Shown: one piece after another, positions 60,101 to 64,000 of the stretch
Layout of the letters: each line of letters begins with the position of its first letter
Numbering within the stretch: the first letter of the stretch is position 1
Source: Prostheceraeus crozeri
Taxonomy: Eukaryota > Platyhelminthes > Polycladida > Euryleptidae
Length of the DNA stretch: 64,000 nt
NCBI GenBank assembly: GCA_907163375.1
Contig: CAJQUW010004456.1
Location: 186,001 to 250,000, forward strand
Reading direction: 5' to 3'
The notes under the pieces: generated by a model
Told to the model about the DNA's origin: nothing
Databases searched by the model: none
Seen by the model: the letters and a program-made list of their open reading frames with translations, nothing else
Program-made: the position numbers and the translations under genes

Positions 60101-61778
60101 AAATTACTGTAATAATGGCCTGAGACCTCCGGAGTAAATAAGTGAGTTAAGTCAAGGTAAGAAGCATATTAAGTCAGACGGGGTTCGGCAACTTCGATGA
60201 TGTTGGCTGTTTTGAAATATTGAATGGTCAGTGACACGGCACTTTTTGAACTGCAGGCTTGCGCTATTCATGGTAATCACATGGTGTTATATGATAATCA
60301 AAATTTGTTTGTACATTCACAAACTAAAAAAATTCTGAAATTGGCGTAATATAAAAATATTGATCGAATGAACTACAAATAACAAAGAAATTGAAAATCG
60401 TAACTGCGTCGTATAGGTAAGTAAGTACTGAGAAATAGACAGGAGATAAAATCGCAGTTTAATAAATGCCACATTGGTTCAAGTATCAAAGGCGTTAGTT
60501 TAGGTCAATGACATTCCTGCATTCGTGAAAGCATGATCACTGACCAGTCTTTGGACAGTTTCGTTTGACTGAAGGCGCACCCTTTGATTGCGTTCACACA
60601 CAGCATGTAGATGGAAAGATTGTTTGGAAGAGTTCGCAGATTACTTTAATCAAAAATCAAAAAGACCATTCATGAGGTAGTCTGATAGACTTTTGTGCAA
60701 TGATCTCTTCAAAATCCAACGGAACAAACATTATGATTATTTTGAGTAACTTAAAATAGGTCGGATTTGTTCAGGTGGATTCGAATATTCGGCTCAGCCC
60801 TGAAATGGGGGCCCAAACTTCCTCCGTCCTAACACTGCTCCGACAAGAAATATATTAGGACAGATAGGGTTAAACCACAGCGTATGATATCCTTTCATAA
60901 AGGTAACATTATCTGTTTCTGAAAACGTAACAGTTAACAAATTCTCCAAAATAGATAAATTACGTCGAAAAAGGTGACATAATAGCGCTATGGACAATAT
61001 GTTTTCTACAAAGTGTTGAAGACAATACTCTGGATTAATTTCACGACTTTCGTCAATTTTTTTACTATTTATAATGCGTTAAGAAGAATCATGCTGTGAG
61101 CAAAACATGAAAATGGAAATTAAGACATAAATTCGAATTTAGCGTTTTATAAATAAAATTAGAATAAAAGATTATCAGCCAAAACAGGTATTGTGTGCTG
61201 GAACCTCACCTCGACAGGTTATCGTTTGAGTCAGGCCTCCTTTTGTAATCTTCGACTTTGTCTTCTAAAACAAGCTGATTATTTATCGTCTTTATAAGAC
61301 AGTAAAGCGATTAGCTTCCTATTAAGCCACAACCAATATCTCGGTAGAGCGTCACTAAGTACAGGTCCTTTGTTCGGCGAGTATCAAATTATCATTTTAT
61401 TAATTGTTACATTTACGCGGTAATGGATGCCGTAAAGACGTTTCCCAAAACGGCAATCAAAACCAAAGTCCACAGCCTAATATCTTCAAACAACAATCAG
61501 CTTCTAATGCTTTACCTGAACTCGTGCCTCTGTTAAATCAATCCGATTAGCCAGCTCTTCTCTGAAAGACAAGCTGACAGTGAGACAGGTTAACTATGAA
61601 GGGAAAATCGGTACTTACCGAGTGAAAATATCGGGATAATGAGTTTTATGAAACGCTTTCTCCAGCTCCTCTAATTGATGGCTTGTGAAAGTAGTTCGAT
61701 AGCGACGCTGTTTGCGAGCCGTGGTCTCACATTTCTCAGCCAATTGGCAGTCCGACTTGTCATCGCTGGTCAGCAAGT
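50906..61778 (-). CDS. ARX: ARX-like paired-class homeobox gene (3' part, three exons)
   Basis: Transcription factor. Exons in order: 61778-61619, 61561-61516, 51169-50906. The 60-residue homeodomain begins [20 protein letters not shown], continues [20 protein letters not shown], and ends [20 protein letters not shown], with glutamine at position 50. It follows human ARX closely ([20 protein letters not shown] ... KTHYPDVFTREELAMRLDL). Introns split codon 31 (57 bp) and separate codons 46/47 (10,346 bp, the position typical of paired-class genes). After the homeodomain is a 73-residue tail without a clear OAR domain. Upstream acidic/polar residues [20 protein letters not shown] start the visible part; the initiator exon is not identified. 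Position next to POLA1, tail to tail, supports ARX over ALX or other relatives. Confidence 0.88.
52870..53335 (-). pseudogene. RTE-type LINE, C-terminal part
   Basis: Minus-strand reading gives KKKIFNQC, a frame change, then [66 protein letters not shown] and WRDKLQEID. This is the standard RTE-clade tail ([27 protein letters not shown]). The 3' end runs into a (GATGAT)-type tail near 52885. It continues an RT fragment at 54175-54340 from which it is separated by a Penelope-like insertion. Confidence 0.75.
53345..54165 (-). mobile_element. Penelope-like element fragment nested in the RTE LINE
   Basis: The 163-codon frame (54159-53668) reads [59 protein letters not shown] and [20 protein letters not shown]. 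The YIDD catalytic block, the YLD(V/I) block and the SQ..RY.RICS thumb motif are those of Penelope-like RTs. No GIY-YIG domain follows. The 3' part (about 53345-53660) includes an inverted pair CCAGCTAGG / CCTAGCTGG and the phrase CGTTCACGCCGGTCATCG shared with 34480-34690. The 5' end is truncated just before the YIDD block. Confidence 0.65.
54170..54410 (-). pseudogene. RTE-type LINE, RT C-terminal portion
   Basis: Reads [20 protein letters not shown], then [20 protein letters not shown] and [17 protein letters not shown]. This matches the RTE block FVYLGQ.....D...EI.RRI..GW..F.KY...LK..KIP that lies directly upstream of the KKKIFNQC segment found at about 53325. The two parts belong to one element. 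Confidence 0.7.
54605..55045 (-). pseudogene. LINE C-terminal fragment
   Basis: Minus-strand reading starts [20 protein letters not shown], then [37 protein letters not shown] and [15 protein letters not shown]. This is the C-terminus of an RTE/CR1-type LINE ([19 protein letters not shown]). It is 5' truncated and from a different subfamily than the RTE copy next to it. Confidence 0.7.
56928..57082. repeat. 155-bp hairpin with 56-bp arms
   Basis: The left arm (56928-56983) contains AGCTCTCCCTCAATTTAGAC; the right arm (57027-57082) contains its exact inverse GTCTAAATTGAGGGAGAGCT. Outer parts pair with about five mismatches (ATTCAATCTTCCGAGATGTA against ATTCAATTTTCCGCGATGTA in inverse). The 43-nt loop includes AAACGCGTCGGGG. 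Either a foldback MITE or a structured RNA in the ARX-like intron. Confidence 0.85.
61516..61561 (-). CDS. ARX: ARX-like exon b: homeodomain residues 31-46
   Basis: A 46-nt exon bounded by TTTCAG and GTAAAG. It completes Arg31 and encodes [15 protein letters not shown], the end of helix 2 and the start of helix 3. Confidence 0.95.
61619..61778 (-). CDS. ARX: ARX-like exon a: linker and homeodomain residues 1-31
   Basis: Acceptor TACTTTCAG and donor GTAAGT. It enters with two bases of a split codon and leaves after two bases of Arg31 of the homeodomain. Encodes [20 protein letters not shown] and [17 protein letters not shown]. The preceding exon must end in phase 1; no suitable donor is obvious in the next few hundred bases. 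Confidence 0.95.
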
Positions 61779-64000
61779 CTGAAAGTAAGATGGAAAATAT
61801 TCATTCTACTGACAAGGTTTTTTGTTCAGCTGCAAGGTTCGAATAGATTGAGAAATCAATAATCTGATATTGCAATAAAGGATTTATGAAATTCCGGACA
61901 GGTGGCCTGCGACAGAATGTTCGCCATGAATTCAGAAGAGATGGGTTCAAAACTGGTGGGGTCAAGGCAGGATAGGTGCACTGCAAGAGTGCATGGGGCT
62001 GTCGAGGGCGGAAGACAGAACAAGCAGATGGGCTCTGTCAAAATGCTCTGCAACGGAAGGGCCATCCTCAAACTTGAGTCACACTTCTTGCGGTCGATAG
62101 CGGAAGTTAAACAGACGGCAATACCGGTAAACTATCCACTTATAGCCACAGAATTCTGTCGCTCACGTATGTTTTTTCTATTTGATCTATTACCACGAAA
62201 CCAGGAAACGAAATATTACTTGCATGCAGGCGCGCGTCCATAATTTTCAGAAGGGGGAACTGTTCCTAAAAATCCATTTACTATTGTAGAAAGGTTGCAT
62301 AGTTTAATCAATGTTTCAATTTTACGCATGTCAAAATGATGTGTTATGAAGAGAATGATGTCCACGATATTATCTAATAACATGAAGATTTTGGCGATTC
62401 AAAGGAATTTCGGATTTCAATTTTAAGTTTTGACCACATTTAGGCAGATAAAATTTCACTATTTCTTGCAAGACGAGCTAAAAAAGGTGGCGCGCTCCCT
62501 AGGCTAACTTTATATGCGCCATTGCTTGCATGCACTGCAGTAATGTACCTTGGAATGCAAACTCGATAAAGTATGCAGTAAAATAATAGCCTCTGGCCAG
62601 TGCTGTACACTTATTTCCAAAAATGGCCAAACTTGAATAAATAAGTCGATGAAGTAGCATGGATATTTTACTCAGGGTAATAACCTTAATAACCTTTACT
62701 CAGGGTGATGATTTGAATTGCTTGCTGCATAATAGATATCAATTTGAAGTGAGAAGATAAATGTGGTGAAGAGGCAGGCTATAGAGTGAAGTATATATCG
62801 CCTGTCAAATCTATTCAGTCGTGCTGTTCACTTATAGGTGAAACGACAAAGTGATAATATTTATTCGGTCAGAAGATAATATGACCATTACGCTTATAGG
62901 ACACGAAACAACATGCCACATAATGATTACATGAAAGATCCGCTGTTGGCCGAATTTTTAGGCCTTCAAGCACTACAAGCAACACACTTCTTAGTAACGC
63001 TCATGTCTCTTTATAAACACCTTTCACACAAGGGTTGCTGACGCTAGCAGCGACCTCAGAAGGCGCAGGACTCCGAAGGCTCGTCGGGGTTTTAGAATAA
63101 TATTTTTATCGAAGAGACCGTAAATTTCTGTTTTCCCGGGAGTGTCTTTCATTGAAAAACGTGCAGCATGCCGGACATTGGTCAATTACGTGACTTCAGG
63201 CACTAGCCTCGAGAAATAATTAATTTAGAAACCGGCCACCGGCCGGCCGGCCCTCCTCGAAAAAATGAATAATTGGCCGGGGCTTTTCGCCGGTACATTA
63301 TTCCTAAGTAACAATTTTAACAATATTAGGTGGGTGATAAAGTGAAGCATTCTACACTGCATATGGGGTCGGTATCTGGCTAACATTGTTGGGGATAGGT
63401 TAATATCAGAAAGTGGTCAACTTCTGTGTTCTTTGCAGACGTCTTTGCAAAGGATCATTCAGATCTGATTTGGAATACAGTGCCGTTTTGCTGGCAAAAC
63501 TGGAGTACACAAATAGACAGGTCCTTGACAGAAGGATCAAATTTGCATGTATGACTGTAATGCCTCTTTAAGTCATTTCCTTTTGTCCATTAAATCGTCT
63601 TCTCTAATTCTGGAGCAACAAAACTGACAACGCCCTCCGCAATGACTAACTGGATTATTGAATTTCCATAATAAGTAGCCATGTGGTGCCAAATGTAAAA
63701 GGCTGTTGCCTTGTAAAAGATTGACGGAGATGAAAATGGAACTGCATTACCACTGACAGTAATAACTTAATGCGATTAATTCCCATCTAAATGAATAACT
63801 GATCACCCGTAAATCTGACCAACAGGTCACATTGTGAGCATCTTCTCCTTCTTCATATTGCAATATATCCGTCAGACGTCAAGAGCTAAGAAAATAATTT
63901 GTATCTTTCCACCTCAATCAAATCACACTGAGACAGTAATAATCGTACGAAAATTGCCGCGCTATCTATGCTTAAAGAAATGTAAGAAAGCGTGAAATCG
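61779..64000. other. Upstream of the visible ARX-like exons, no firm feature
   Basis: The missing 5' exons may be here or beyond. A minus-strand frame at 62071-61856 includes EFMANILSQ, vaguely like an engrailed-homology octapeptide, but lacks a usable donor in the needed phase. A GC island with CCGGCCGGCCGGCC (63239-63252) stands out in otherwise AT-rich DNA. Confidence 0.5.

Larger units (their letters stand above)
51170..61515. other. ARX-like homeobox intron (codon 46/47), 10.3 kb
   Basis: Holds RTE and Penelope-like debris at 52870-54410, another LINE tail at 54605-55045 and a long hairpin at 56928-57082. A CTCATACTGCAT tandem pair is near 57912-57935. The rest, especially 57.1-61.5 kb, is AT-rich with nothing recognised and could hold regulatory elements I cannot see without alignment. 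Confidence 0.8.

Noticed and set aside
61856..62071. Minus-strand frame with EFMANILSQ as a possible upstream ARX exon with an octapeptide
   Set aside because: No donor in the required phase before the stop, and the motif match is poor. Kept only as a possibility.

Overview
This is an intron-rich, AT-rich animal nuclear sequence. It comes from an invertebrate metazoan that I cannot place further: there is no rRNA, tRNA or mitochondrial marker, and coding is split by GT-AG introns from 57 bp to over 10 kb. The non-genic DNA is full of old mobile-element debris: RTE- and CR1/L2-like LINEs, Penelope-like elements, tRNA-derived SINEs, a hAT-like pair, a TA-flanked MITE and foldback hairpins.

Two genes are supported. 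The first is a complete catalytic subunit of DNA polymerase alpha (POLA1 family) on the plus strand, from the ATG at 13461 to the stop at 42727. I resolved 19 coding exons. Every junction has GT..AG borders and compatible phase, and the sum is 4296 nt, that is 1431 residues plus stop, against 1462 in human POLA1. The second is the 3' part of a paired-class homeobox gene closest to ARX (aristaless-related) on the minus strand. It has homeobox exons at 61778-61619, 61561-61516 and 51169-50906; its 5' exons were not found and may lie beyond the window. The two genes are tail to tail, about 8.2 kb apart. Human POLA1 and ARX are also adjacent and tail to tail, so this looks like ancient linkage.

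Layout: 1-6.5 kb is mobile-element debris (possible LINE tail, Penelope-like RT piece, LINE RNase H-like tail, and a Penelope-like GIY-YIG endonuclease with a hammerhead-ribozyme-like 3' motif). 7.0-9.7 kb and 10.8-13.0 kb are two copies of one non-autonomous DNA transposon with 14-bp TIRs and 6-bp target duplications; the first copy carries a later LINE insertion. 13.46-42.73 kb is POLA1, whose introns hold two copies of one SINE family, a second SINE, a 40-bp minisatellite of about 29 units, a 20-nt frame-breaking pseudo-exon, hairpins and a decayed CR1-like LINE in the 7.1-kb last intron. 42.7-50.9 kb is intergenic, with two local direct-repeat pairs and a 789-bp MITE. 50.9-61.8 kb is the ARX-like gene; its 10.3-kb intron contains a Penelope-like element nested in an RTE LINE, another LINE tail and a 155-bp hairpin. 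61.8-64 kb shows nothing firm.

Functionally the neighbours are unrelated: a replication enzyme that makes the RNA-DNA primer for each new strand, and a developmental transcription factor. Their lasting adjacency is best explained by ARX regulatory DNA lying in and around POLA1, as known in vertebrates.
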